Source of the DNA: Myotis daubentonii
Lineage: Eukaryota > Chordata > Mammalia > Chiroptera > Vespertilionidae
DNA: 64,000 nucleotides
Reading direction: 5' to 3'
Assembly: GCF_963259705.1 (NCBI RefSeq)
Contig: NC_081842.1
Coordinates: 92,680,433-92,744,432, forward strand
The notes below the pieces were generated by a model. The model saw only the letters and a program-made list of their open reading frames with translations. It ran no database searches and was not told the origin of the DNA. A program made the translations under genes and the position numbers. This document shows, in pieces, positions 20,340-32,167 of this stretch; the stretch's first letter is position 1, and each line of letters begins with the position of its first letter.

Positions 20340-21340
20340 AATACACATTCTCCCCCCTTTATCACCTTTAAAATTTGTGCCTTTGATATCTATCTGTCTA
20401 ATTATATTGTTACTACTTTCTTTTTAAGTATATTTGTCTGGTACATCTTTATCATCTTTTAATATCTCTTATTTTCAGGTATTATTTAATGTTTTCTTCA
20501 GGGATTTTGTCATTTAAAAAATAGCAGATTTATTTTTCTAGGAAAATTTCCTCCTCTATATTTTAATTGAGGAATTTAAATTATTCTGATTTATTGTAAT
20601 TGTGATGATTTTGTGTTTTCTTTAAATATTTTACTCAATTAATTTGTTTAATGTTTTGTTGTTTCTGTCCCCTTCCTTTTTTAACTGCACTGATCAAAGT
20701 TACTTTCTTTCTCTTTCACTATAATAATATGAAATATTATTAACTCTATATTTTTAACTAAAAATAAAATAACTAAATAACCAAACCAGAGGAGTTCTGC
20801 CTTAGTTGTTATCTTAATTTTTAATCAATTTCCCAGGTGACTACAGTGATCCACTCCATTCTTTAGATTCTGCTCTTTTTGTCCTTTATATTTTATTGCA
20901 ATTCCAGTATTCTGCTAGTGAACTTACACTTTGGCAGTTTTCCCTGGCATGAAGTTATGGGTCCTCAATAATTTGCAGAGAATTTTCCAGAATTTGCTTA
21001 CTCCCTTCATATAATTATAAGATCCCTTTTGAATTTTCAGTAGTGCTATAATTACGTTTTTATTTTTTATATCTCATGAAATTTTAGTGTGAGTTGATTT
21101 GGAAAGAGACTTAATTGTGTACCCACAATCATTGAAATGAAATGCTTGTATTTCAAAGTTTTTCCTCAGATGCTACTTAATTCTTAGTCAATTTTCTACA
21201 GATCTGACCCAAAATACATACATTTTATGTATAATTTAATTTCTAATAGATCTATATTTACATTTGTCTTATGACATGATAATTAAATGTTTTCATGACT
21301 TTTTCCTATTTAGAATATGTCTCAATTACTTTTGGATGCT
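20340..21340 (-). mobile_element. Possible ancient LINE-1 (antisense)
   Basis: The T-rich text has phrases resembling antisense old L1 ORF2 (TATTTGTCTGGTACATCTTT, TTTTGTGTTTTCTTTAAATA). It is heavily decayed and the boundaries are arbitrary. Confidence 0.35.
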
Positions 21341-21721
21341 GTTAAATAGTGCAGTTTAAAAATATAAATTGAAATAATGCATGCTAGTCTGTTAACCTAA
21401 GTAGTAAGTTTATCATTGTATATAATAAAAGAATAGTAAATATTTACAGAAAGTGCAACTTCTAATTCTGGAATATTGTATGAATGTATTAAAATATTAT
21501 GAGTATAAATATAAGATAAAAAACATTTAATTGGTCTATGTCTACACCAAATTAATATAAAATACCAAAATCTCTTGTCCCTGTTAAAGTTTTAAACTTA
21601 CTTATTATATGATAATAATTTCAACTCTCTGAGCCTTAGTTTATTCATTTTTTTAAATTTTATTATTGGTTTTTAGAGAAAGAGAGAGAAACATTGATTT
21701 GTTGTTCCACTTTTTTCTTGT

Positions 21722-21958
21722 TGCTGTTAATCCTCACCCAAGGATATTTTACCATTGGTTTTTAGAGATAGTAGAAGGGAGAGGGAAACACAGAAAGAAA
21801 CATCAATGTGAGAGAGACTCATCAATTTGTTGCTCCCTGCACACACCGGGGCCAGAGCCAGGGATTGAACCTGCAACTGAGGTATGTCCCCTTGACCAGA
21901 AAAAAACCCTTCAGTACACAGGCCAATGCTCTACCCAGTGAGCAAAACTGGCTAGGGC
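21722..21958 (-). mobile_element. Bat SINE nested in an older SINE
   Basis: Reverse SINE starting at TTAATCCTCACCCAAGG and ending in the tRNA-like head with ACTGGCTAGGGC. It lies in the body of an older SINE. Confidence 0.8.
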
Positions 21959-21981
21959 TTCACTTGGTTTTTATATATTCA

Positions 21982-22207
21982 TTAGAGGTCCAGTGCACAA
22001 AATCTGTGCACTCCGGGGATGGGGGAGTTCCCTCAGCACGGCCTGCACCCTCTCGCAATCCAGGACTGCTGGCTCCTAACTGCTCCCCTGCTGGCCTGAT
22101 CACCCCTAACCACCTCTGCCTTGGCCCCCGCCACTGTGGGCTTTGTCTGGAATGATGTTCAGAAGATGTTTGGTCTTATTAGCCTATTACCCTTTTATTA
22201 GTATAGA
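21982..22207 (-). mobile_element. Short Helitron nested in a SINE
   Basis: The left end TTAGAGGTCCAGTGCAC carries the hairpin and the right end TTTTATTAGTATAGA is the reversed 5' end. It interrupts old SINE text that continues on both sides. Confidence 0.85.
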
Positions 22208-22309
22208 TTAGTTGATTTTTGCATGTGCTGTGGCCAGAGATTTGAACCTGTAACTTTGGCCTATCAGGACAACAGTCTAACCAACTGAACTACCCAACCA
22301 GGGCCAGAT

Positions 22310-22846
22310 TATCTGTTCTTAATCTGGGAATAATATCGTCCTTATTAAATTTTTTATATACTTTTTCTCATCAATAATAGAGCAAAAACTGTGGCTGGTT
22401 ATTTAATACTGGCAAGAAAATTGAGCAGATATTACCACTAAGAGCTAAATTGTAAGAATTTAGCTCTTACTACACCTAAGAGCTAAATTGTAAGAATTAA
22501 ATGATATAAAGCATGTGAAACAGAGCAGTAAACTTTGACTAATATGAAAATGTAAGATATTCATTTTTACATGCATGTCTTTTGGAAGATAAGTTAAAAT
22601 ATGAAGACAAACTAAGTTATGCTCTGCAGTAGTAGTCTGATAATATTGGAGCCAACAGAACTTGACACCAATAGACAACAATATTATCTATTAGGTTATT
22701 TTTAATGTTTAGATATAAAATTAAATTGTAACAAAGATAGTGTCTTCTCATCAGGAAAGCAACAACGTACTGTAAGTTATATGTAATTTGACTTACAGTA
22801 TTCAGATTCGCCTGAAATGCTTTAGGGAAGTAATGGTTCTCTGGGA
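22310..22846. other. AT-rich sequence with a small duplicated hairpin
   Basis: No gene or family recognised. AAGAGCTAAATTGTAAGAAT occurs twice at about 22439-22498, with an inverted TTAGCTCTTA between the copies. Confidence 0.5.
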
Positions 22847-23509
22847 CAGGAGTTAGCAAACTAAAGCCTTTGGGTGCAATTTGTTCTGCTGCTTATTGTA
22901 AGGGCCTAAGAGCTAACGGAGGTTTTTTATAGTTTTAAATGTTTGAAAAACATTAAAAAGAAAAAGAAGGATAACCTTTCAGGACACTTGACAATTATAT
23001 GAAGCAAGAACCTTTAACCCCCTTGTGATTAAGTTAAAATTAAATCAGTAAGGGGGATCGTTAACCTAATCTGGTTAGTGTCCTTTTAAGAAGAGGAAGA
23101 AATCTGGACACACAAATACACAAATTTTGATGCCAACCATGTGGATGTGGGCACACTGTGGGGACCATGACAAGGCACAGAGAGGAGGCCATTACAAGCT
23201 AAGGGGAAACGTCTCTAAAGAGACCAAAATGCTGACTCCTTGATTTGGGGCTTCTAGCCTTCAAAACTGTCAGAAAAGAAATCTCTGGTGTTTAAGTCAC
23301 TTAATATGTGGCATTTTGTTATAACAGCTCTAGCAAACTAATATAAGTGTCCAGAAATAAAAGAAAGTAAACAGCCAGCTTATTTATGTCTCTTCTCTGT
23401 GGCTGCCTGCCCACTCCGAAGGCAGTGTGGTAGCTTTGACAGTCATATGGCCTGCAGTCTTACAATATATGCTCTCTGGCCTTTAGCAGAAAATGCTTGC
23501 CAATTCCTG
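22847..23509 (+). mobile_element. Old hAT element split by an MLT1 LTR
   Basis: It starts CAGGAGTTAGCAAACTA and ends TGCTTGCCAATTCCTG. The interior text (TTTAAATGTTTGAAAAAC; CTGTGGCTGCCTGCCCAC; ATATGGCCTGC) fits a common mammalian hAT DNA transposon. An MLT1-type LTR (about 23010-23346) is inserted in it. Confidence 0.7.
23010..23346 (+). mobile_element. MLT1-type LTR
   Basis: Sense MLT1 landmarks are GTGTCCTTTTAAGAAGAGGA, GGGGCTTCTAGCCTTCAAAA, TGTTTAAGTCACTTAATATG and CTCTAGCAAACTAATA. Confidence 0.75.
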
Positions 23510-23990
23510 GTGTAGGAATCAGGAAAGATTTGTACTTTAGCAGGAAATATTATATATAATGCTGTGATTTTGAAATGTCTTTCAAAACATGTTAAATATT
23601 AACTAGGGAAATGCCACACAATAGTAACCTTCCTCTTTCTCTGTTTCTGTAGCATGAGAGAAAAGAGATGCTCTAAATAATTTAGGATTACAATAGTTTA
23701 GCTGCACATGTATAAAACAAATCCTTAATCAAAAGTACCATTATTAATTATGGTGACAATCTGATTAGTACTTTTATGGTAAAACTAACATTTCAAAAGG
23801 GTGAGGATAAAGACCCAGAAGATAATCTTTTTGCTGATTGTGTCTGGAATCATTAAGCCCTGTACCATACTGAGGATCGTTATCAGGGAAAGATTCAGGT
23901 GAATTCCAAAGAAAGATTTTAATAGAAGGCTAAGAATAGGGTGCCATGTTAGATAAATTTGGGAAAGTTCTGTTAATTATAGTCAAGAGT
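23510..23990. other. AT-rich sequence, nothing recognised
   Basis: No supported feature. Confidence 0.5.
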
Positions 23991-23999
23991 TGATGACAG

Positions 24000-24385
24000 A
24001 AGCAGCAATACAGATGTTGCTATCAGGTGATTCTTATTTTCTTGAGAGCTGAAAGAAGCGTGAAAAAAACAGTGTGAGGAAATACCAATCCAACTTTCCT
24101 GTTGAAATTTGGAAAAAATAATATACCTCAAGGGACACCGTAGGTGTAAAGAGTTGCCAATGCCGAAGCTTTCCAAGGAGAGAAGGCTCTCCAAGTCCCC
24201 AGGGAGGGAGGTGAATGATGAAAGGGAGCTTCCTTGCCAAAAACTGTTGGATTGGGTTTCTGCAGCTTTATTCAGCACAAAAACAAATTGTAGGCAGTAA
24301 CCTAGGTCTCCCAGCAACACAGACACACAAGAGGATGCGAGGTTCCATTCCATGAACCCACACAATTAAATTCTCTCAACAGTTG
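24000..24385 (-). mobile_element. Possible LTR fragment
   Basis: On the minus strand a GCTGAATAAAGCTGCAG polyadenylation-like element is followed by a C/T-rich stretch, as in the R/U5 of retroviral LTRs. Ends and target duplication are unclear. A 130-codon minus frame (23973-24365) over it has no known domain. Confidence 0.3.
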
Positions 24386-24439
24386 TGTTCTTATTCAATA
24401 TGAAAGGTACAAAGGAAATTAAGTGAATAAGTATTGTAT

Positions 24440-24550
24440 TCTTGCATTCTATGAATGGATGCCCCTACTATGTGCCAGGTGCTCTCATTGGATCTGAGAT
24501 AGAAGTATGAAGCAGGACCCTTGTGCCTTATAGATAATAGACTTACAAAA
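24440..24550 (-). mobile_element. LINE-2 3' end fragment
   Basis: CCTACTATGTGCCAGGTGCT and the following text are the reverse of the L2 3' end. Old and short. Confidence 0.5.
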
Positions 24551-24639
24551 GCAATAGAGTTGTCTTTAAAGAACATATTTGCTAATTCAATCATTTCTTT
24601 AAAAATAAAGATCATACATTTTCAGTTTGATAAAAGTAC

Positions 24640-27600
24640 TGTCGAAAAGCAAACAAAATATGTGTAACCTATAAAAGGCCTTAATTGACACTCTTCTTTA
24701 GGAGAGTCTTAATACCTACTTGGTAACTATTAAAATTATAGCTATTAAGAAATAGTCTGCTGGAAGATGAAAGCTAAAAGAAAACTACCATCAATATATA
24801 TCAGGTGCTCCAGATTTTTTTAAGATAGGTGTTCAGCATGCGTGTGGGAGCAGAGAAGTGCCATATGCATCATATTTCGTTTTGTGGGTACTTTTTTCCC
24901 CCATGGAGAATTATAATTTGATAGGCACACTGCATATAATATTATTTTTTTAATAAATCTTCTCCCTATACATCCATCAACTAGAAGCTAAAATGTGTGA
25001 AAAATATATGACACAAAATGGAAAACAGGGACTAGAATAATGATTTTTTAAATGTGAAAACGATGGTCAAAATCAGCACTTTTCTTTTAATATCATGAAT
25101 TTGATGACTTTTAACATCTCTATTTAAAGTAAATTATGTTTTAACACTGATGTAAATCCCTTCAGATCTCATTCTTTATAATTAAGCAAAGTTAATATAT
25201 TTATAGAAAACTTTGAAAATGTATGGCTTAAGTGCTGTAGTACATGCAGAAATTCTCTACCTTTGTGTTTTTGGCTGCTAGAAGGTTGATGTCCTCTAAT
25301 GTCCTGCTCTTGTTTACTTATGATAAGTAAGTTCTTGGTGTGGGTTTGTTGTTGTTTATTTTGTCAAATCATAACATTTCCCACTACTTCTGACTCAGGA
25401 TATTTGCTGTTTGTTTTCATAGTAAGATTAAGGGTTATATTTACCTGGAGCAGAACCTATTCTTATATTCTTAAGGTAGTCCCTTCAATAAGGTCCATAC
25501 ACAGATGCAGGAGTTCCGCCCACCTTCACTGCTATTGTCTTCCCTAAAGTAAGGGGATTTACCTCCACCTTAGCTTTTTAGTCACCAAAACCAAGAGCAA
25601 TTAGTAAAAACCAGGAAGGTGCTATTTAATTTGCCTGCCTTTTATTTTGAACTGTTTTTCATTTAATTTCATTTATTTATTCCATTATCTGACATTACTT
25701 AGACATTTTTAATTATATTGCCTCTTTTTATTTGCTTATATAAAGGATAATGACAACACTTTTAATATAACCCTACTGAAATTTCATTCGGTAGATATTA
25801 CATGGAATTAAAAGAAGAAATATGAAATAAGAAAGGCAGGAAAAAAATCAAGTAGAAGGAAAGAAAGAATAAAGAAAGAAAATAAGAAGCAAATAGGGAA
25901 GGAGAGAAAGGAGAAAAGAATGAGAAAAAGTTTAATAGTAGAGAAAACCTAGCAACTCTCACAGAAGTTTCTTTGCTTTAAGATTTTAAAAAAAAGGACC
26001 ATCCTAAATGGGTTGATATGAGTGGGGATATATAGGTTAACCATTAAAGTTATTCGTTGAGACAATTTTATGTTTACCTAAGTAACATCTAGAAATACAT
26101 ATTCATTTTAGATGGAAATTCTAATATCTTAAATGTATGTGATTCTTGAGTGGTTTAAAATAGTGTTGACCCATTATAACACTCACATGCATTTATTTTC
26201 TAATTTATTACCTAGCAATAATCATATATCTTGCACTGTTAAGTCAGTCTTTTCCTCCCTCTCTCTCCCCCTTCTTTATCCCTTCTTCCCTTATTTGATT
26301 CCTTTCTGTCCTTTCTTTTGCTATCCATTTTTATCAGTCTCTCTATATCTTTCGTTCTTTTTAAAAATATATTTCTCTTTAATTCTTCTCTACATAAGAT
26401 AATAGAATTTATAGTGGGACCAATAACGATTGCTTAGAGAACTATCAGCAATAAGGAAGAGGATATTAACTAATATACTTCTTTAATGTACCCTATAATT
26501 ATGAATTCAAATTTAATTGTCTACATAATAGATGCAATGAGAATATTACAAAATTCCCAACAATCCAACAGAAATATATGTGGATATTTTCCTAGGTATT
26601 AAAATATTAATGTCATGTGCTGTATAAGATAAAACAAAGTTCTAGATTTTGCTCTGATACAGGGAATTCTAAATAATTCCCTGAATATAGATGAAAGAAA
26701 GATGTTCTCATATTCCTTTATCATCCAGGCTTTCACATATTCCTTTATCATCTAAGAGAAATCGATATATCATTAGTCACTGCTAAACTCCGTTCCCACT
26801 GTATTGGCAGGAGAGAGAGTCAGCTTTGCTTACGACATTTGTCTACAGGCCTTGGCTTTGCTCTAGGTCTACAAGGTGGAATAGACATTTTTATTTCTTT
26901 TCCTCAGGCACTATATTTCATGAAAAATTCATTTATTCTATCTCCTGCCTCTAAGAAACTTTTTGAAAGAAATAGACAAAAGAAAGTGACCTTTTGTCCA
27001 TTTGAATGACTGGTCCTGAACAGTTGGCTTGCTGTTTACTGCTTCACTGTTAGTGTCACACTTCTTACACTGACTCGTGCATACAAACTGAGCTGCCATC
27101 TTGTACTGTGCTTCACTCATACCAATTAGGTTCTCTAGACAGACCCTTGTCAACTGGCTATTATTGAAGTAGGTTGAGTTCCAAGTTCCTTAGACTAGAG
27201 TACAAAAGTCTCAATTTTTCAAACTTATTAAATAGAAGCATTGGAGTGAGCAAAATTCTTTTTTTCTTAAAAATAAAAGAAAATGCAATAAGCCATGAAA
27301 GTTTAAGTTATCAGCATGATGCATTACTCTGTATCTTACAATGATTTATAATTATGAGTTCAGGAATGCCTAATTATGCAATGGCTCAATACATGAATTA
27401 AAAAAAAATAACCTGAAGTGTAATATTTATGAATAAAACTAAATACAAAATATATTTAAATAATAGTAATGTAAATTCTTAACATCTTATATACCTTCCT
27501 TAGTATTTCTGGGTTACTGCCCAAAATATATAGATGCCTATAAACCATACCAATTATTTTTTAAATAAACCTATATCTCAAAGGAATACTAAATTCCATC

Positions 27601-28110
27601 AGTCAAAAATCAACAATATAACATTTCAGAGACAGAAATATCTAAGGAAACCCTGTATAACCTTTAAGAGGTTGTGGGCAGGCATCTGGGGAAAGAATTG
27701 GAAAAAGAGGTAAACAATAGTTGCTAAAATCCCTAAGTCAGGGGGAAAGCCCTTTTATTCTGTATTCTGCAACCCTCCCATAATAGAATTTGAGACTGCT
27801 TGGTAATCCTTAGACTAAAGTAACTACTAATTATTTTTTCTTGTTATGATTTGTTACCTCATTATTATAAAGCAGGAAGATAGAAGACATTTATTTTTCA
27901 GAATTTTTGATTCAATATTATGATGTGGAGCTGGTAGAATTATTATTCATGGGTTTTATAGCTGCCTAAAGAGTTACCCACATGGGTTTCCTGGCATGAC
28001 CATCAGATAATGAGATGACTTTGATGTCTCATTTGACACATATGAATCATAGGCTTTCAAGAAATATACTTTGATTTTCTATGATATGTACAAAATCATT
28101 CCCTGGGCAC
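24640..28110. other. Long AT-rich region with no recognised gene
   Basis: This is the longest repeat-poor stretch of the window. It contains a purine-only-like tract (25810-25931), a pyrimidine-rich tract (26245-26350) and a small tandem duplication CATATTCCTTTATCATC (about 26709-26754). No exon with clear coding character or RNA gene was seen. Short frames such as 26938-27153 (minus) lack support. Confidence 0.5.
25810..25931. repeat. Purine-rich low-complexity tract
   Basis: About 120 bp of AAG/GGA-rich sequence with few pyrimidines. Confidence 0.85.
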
Positions 28111-28563
28111 AGATGAAAGAAAGATGTTCTCACATTCACTGAGAACATCTTTGCTTAAGAATAAGCCCAGGTACCTCAACATGGTTCAAAAGTTCATCAT
28201 GACTTGGCACCAGTTGTCTGCGTTTTCTCTTCTACTACCACTCTCACTACCTACTCAAATATCTACAATACAAAGTCCTCATAAGGTGTTACTTTCACTT
28301 TCCATCCTAAGGATGTGCACATTATTTCCCCTTTAGTAGAGAAGCCTATTGATTCAGCTTGGACTCAATTTCCTGAAGGAATTCTTCCCAAGTCTATAAA
28401 TTTAGTTGTTTGTCTCTTCTTTGGATTCCCATACCTGGTGCCAGCAGCGGGTATGAATGGCAGCTCCAGTGCCAGCAGCGGGTATGAGTGGGCCAGCACT
28501 GGTCGCGGGTGTGAGCACCAAGTGAGACCAGGGCACGCGGGAACAAAAAATTTTCAGTAACCA

Positions 28564-28763
28564 CTAGGGGCTCACCCCGATGACAGTGACCAGTGCCCCA
28601 TCTTGATCTGGTGCCCCCGCTCACCTGCTCCACCATCCCACTGAGGCCTACACCTGCCATGTTCTATGTGAACACCATGGTGGTCAGCGCATATCACCAT
28701 GACTGGTTGTTCAGTTGTTCCACCATTCAGTCTATTTGCATATTAGCCTTTTATTATATAGGA
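28564..28763 (-). mobile_element. Helitron with atypical 3' end
   Basis: The right end CTTTTATTATATAGGA is the reversed 5' end. The left end begins CTAGGGGCTCACCCC but lacks the usual GTGCAC hairpin. Just left of it (28440-28495) the segment GCCAGCAGCGGGTATGA is duplicated. Confidence 0.65.
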
Positions 28764-29069
28764 TAAAGACATTTTATGTAAAAGGAACTAGAGCACTATA
28801 GAGGCTAACATATTCCTGGTCCCAGAGTTGTGATTTCAATCCTTATCAGTATGTCCTACAGCTCTTACTATTTACACAAAGAATGATAGAAAGGCAGAGA
28901 ACTGTTTTTATTATAAGTTAACACAAGTAGAAACTTTGTCCATATAAGTGAATGACTAAGAAGTAAGTGAAAGCAGCACACATGGATTATTCTTTGGAAG
29001 AATTCAGGGATAAAAAAGATGATGGCATTAGGGTAGTTGAGTACAATGATACTTTATTTTTTGTATCTA

Positions 29070-29283
29070 TCTATACTAATAAAAGGGTAATATGCTAATT
29101 AGACTGGTCAACCTGACATCTTTCTGTCATCCGGTCCTCCTTCTAGAGAAAGCCACAGTGGCAGGGGCCGAGGCAGAGGCGGTTAGGGACAATCAGGCCA
29201 GCAGGGGAGAAGTTAGGGGTGATCAGGCTGGCAGGGGAGAGAGGATAGTGGTGAACAGGCTAGCAGAGGAGGACAGTTAGGAT
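29070..29283 (+). mobile_element. Helitron, 3' truncated
   Basis: It starts TCTATACTAATAAAAGGG and has GGGGTGATCAGGCTGGCAGG-like units. It stops at GGACAGTTAGGATTATATG, where a pentanucleotide repeat begins. Confidence 0.85.
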
Positions 29284-29400
29284 TATATGTTATGTTATGT
29301 TATGTTATGTTATGTTATGTTATGTTATGTTATGTTATGTATGTTACGTTATCTTATGTTATGTTATAGTATGTTATATTATAGTATGTTATAATATATT
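29284..29400. repeat. (TTATG)n pentanucleotide microsatellite
   Basis: About ten perfect TTATG units followed by diverged ones, replacing the 3' half of a Helitron. Confidence 0.95.
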
Positions 29401-29740
29401 ATGGTTTTGAACACATATCACAATATTTGAAATGCTCTTTTTTTTAAATTTAAGTCCCTATATGTCATTTAACTTTTCCTAGGAACAAACAATAAATTTC
29501 TTAGTGAATATTTAAAATGTTCAGGTGATTTCAGTTGAAAAATTTCTGTCAAATTCAACTTTTTGTTTTATTATTTTCATAGCCTAATATTTCCTGATAT
29601 ATTTTTTCACATTTATAAAGGTTTTTTAATTTATCTAGATTTTGTTATTTTCCATATACTTTTGAGTATCAGCTTTTCAATTCTTACCTCCTCCTTCTTT
29701 TAAAAATTAGCTTGCTGTGTTTTTATTAGAATAGCATTCT

Positions 29741-29961
29741 GCCCTAACCAGTTTGACTCAGTGGATAGAGCATCGGCCTGCGGACTGAAAGGTCCCAGGT
29801 TCGATTCTGGTCAAGGGCATGTACCTTGGTTGCGGGCACATCCCCAGTAGGAGGTGTGCAGGAGGCAGCTGATCGATGTTTCTCTCTCATCGATGTTTCT
29901 AACTCTCTATCCCTCTCTCTTCCTCTCTGTAAAAAATCAATAAAATATATTAAAAAAAAAA
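29741..29961 (+). mobile_element. Young Ves-type SINE
   Basis: Near-consensus with A box (GACTCAGTGGATAGAGCA), B box (GGTTCGATTCTGG) and A-rich tail. Perfect 13-bp target duplications AGAATAGCATTCT lie at 29728-29740 and 29962-29974. Confidence 0.95.
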
Positions 29962-30009
29962 AGAATAGCATTCTATTCAGAGATCAAATTGTTGAAAACT
30001 ATCATTTTA

Positions 30010-31100
30010 ATAGTAGGTTTTCTCACTTATAATATATTTCTTCATTTAAATTTTCCTTCAGCAATGTTTGTAGCTTTTATTAATGAATCTTATCCATATT
30101 TTATTAAATTTTAGATTTTTTGTTAATAATTTATAATTGTAAATGGTAGTGCTCTTTAGCTTCAATTTCCAATTATTTATTATTATATAGAACTACACTT
30201 GATTTTGGTATACAATGCAAATTAGCTAAATATACTGACTAGCTTTTCTGTGGATTTCTTGGATTTTTATGCCATCAAATAAAATGAATAATTGTATTTC
30301 TTCCTTTCCAGCCAGCATTTCATTGTTTTATGTCCTTATTGCACATGCTAGGATATTCAGGACAATGTTAATTAAACATAATGAAAATATATATTCTTGC
30401 CTTGTTCTTGATATTTGAGTAAAGCTTCCTGGCTTTCACTGTTTAATATAATGTTACCTGTAGGTTTTTTATAGGTGTTCTTTTTCAGGTTGAGGAATGT
30501 TTCTTCATTTTCTCAGGATTTTAATCATAAATGGGTGTTGAACTCTTTTAAATGCTTTTTCTGCATCTATAGAAATGTTTACATGGTACTTTGGGGGTAC
30601 GTCAATGTTGTAAATTACATTGGTTGATTTTTGACTTTTGCACTGCATTTCTAGGATGAACTCGACTCTTTTGAGATGTACTCTACCTTTTATAAATCAT
30701 TGAATTCCACTTGCTGACATTCTGAGGTTTTTTGAGTCTATAGTCAAAGGAGGTAACGATCTGTATTTTTCTTTTCATCACTGTCATGTCTGGTTTTAGA
30801 ATAAATGCTGGCTTCATAAAATTAGTTGAGAAGCGTTACCACCTCTCATTTTTTGGAATAATTTGCACCATATTTTCCTTAAATGTTACATAGTATGTTT
30901 TTAACAATAGATTCATTTTTAAGTACACATGTGGCTGTTCAGATCAATTTCTTCTATAGTTTTCTGCATTGTTATAAATATTGGGTTTTTTAAAAATATA
31001 TTCATATTTACTATATTGAATTTATCAGCATTCAGGTTCCCCCCCCCAATATTCCTATATTATTCATGTAGTGCCAATAGCTTTTGTAGTTTTGCTTTCT
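30010..31100 (-). mobile_element. Old LINE-1 ORF2 (antisense)
   Basis: This is the reverse of the reverse-transcriptase region of an old L1, with landmarks TATTCTTGCCTTGTTCTTGA, AATGCTTTTTCTGCATCTAT and AATAAATGCTGGCTTCATAA. No reading frame survives. It continues after a SINE at about 31380-31660. Confidence 0.8.
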
Positions 31101-31137
31101 TTTCTCTATCATTGATCTCCTCCCTCTCTCTCTCTAT

Positions 31138-31378
31138 TTTTAAATTCTCACCTGAGAATATTTTTTCATTGATTTTTAGAGAGAGTGAAAGGGAGGGAGA
31201 GAGAGAAAGAGGAGCATTGTTATGAGAGAGGCACATTGATCAACTGATTGTCTCCCACACGTGCCCTTACCAGGACCAGGAACCGAACATGCAACTGAAG
31301 TATATGCCCTTAACCAGGAATCAAACCCAAGACTCTTCAGTTTGCAAGTCAACACTTTAACCACTGAGCAAAACTGAC
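31138..31378 (-). mobile_element. Old bat SINE
   Basis: Reverse SINE starting TAAATTCTCACCTGAGAAT and ending in a tRNA-like head at about 31375. It interrupts the old L1. Confidence 0.75.
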
Positions 31379-31680
31379 ATGCATAAATTATTTTGAAGTT
31401 TATTAACTTTCAAAATGTAAGGGTTTTCCGGATAGCTTCCTGTTTTTATTTTTTTTAACTCTGTTATGTTCAGAGAATATACATGATATGATGTTTTTCC
31501 TTTTACCTTTATTAAGACTTGATTTATGCCCCCAAATAAGGTTTATCTTGGTAAATATCCCATTCTTTACTTGGGGAAAATGTATATTATACTGTAGATG
31601 ATTGCAGTAAGGACACATTGTTTTAGTCTTCTAAATCCTTGCTGGTTTTCTGCCTTACTTATCAATTAATTATTGTGAGA
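31379..31680 (-). mobile_element. Old LINE-1 continuation (antisense)
   Basis: Decayed text corresponding to the ORF2 part upstream of 31100, such as AAATAAGGTTTATCTTGGTA. Confidence 0.55.
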
Positions 31681-31869
31681 GAAGTGCTGTTTGAGTTTTC
31701 CATCACCTCACTGGGGGCATAAAACTGCCCTCAGTCAGTAAGTAACTTTAAACCTTTTTTTGCTCCTTTTCTCAGGAACAAAGATTTTTTTCAGATGTTT
31801 TCTAGATTTCTATTTGCTTGAGTTATGATGGTAAGCTGTTTCCTTTTACTCCCTCTTAGAAGATGAAAA

Positions 31870-32100
31870 TAGCAAGTAGCAAGTGTGGCTCAGTTGGCTG
31901 GGTGTGGTCCATTGCACCAGGGAGAGTTTGCCAGTTGGATTCCTGGTCAGAGCACATGCCTGGTTTAGCAGCTCCTCCTATCCAATCCCTAGTAAGGGAA
32001 ATGAAGAAAGCAGCCAATTGGTGTTTCTCGTTGATGTTTCTCACTCTCTCTGTCTCTCTCTCTCTCTCTTTCAAAAACCAATAAAAAAGGTATTAAAAAC
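31870..32100 (+). mobile_element. Bat tRNA-derived SINE
   Basis: Head GTGGCTCAGTTGGCTGGG, B-box-like GTTGGATTCCTGG, CT-repeat body and A-rich tail. The tRNA head differs from the standard Ves consensus. Confidence 0.75.
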
Positions 32101-32167
32101 AGAAAGAAAATATTTAACTATTCTTTAAATTTTTTTCTCACTCTTCTTTGCCCTCTAGTATAATATA

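Larger units (their letters stand above)
21657..22309 (-). mobile_element. Old bat SINE split by a SINE and a Helitron
   Basis: The tail half (about 21657-21716) and head half (22208-22309) of one old reverse SINE are separated by a second SINE (about 21722-21958) and a Helitron (21982-22207). The head half ends with a tRNA-like region containing GAACCTGTAACTTTGGCC and AACCAACTGAACTACCCAAC. Confidence 0.75.

Noticed and set aside
23973..24365. 130-codon minus-strand frame
   Set aside because: It overlaps an LTR-like segment and has no recognisable protein features.
26938..27153. 71-codon minus-strand frame with several cysteines
   Set aside because: Too short, no known family, no splice or conservation evidence available.
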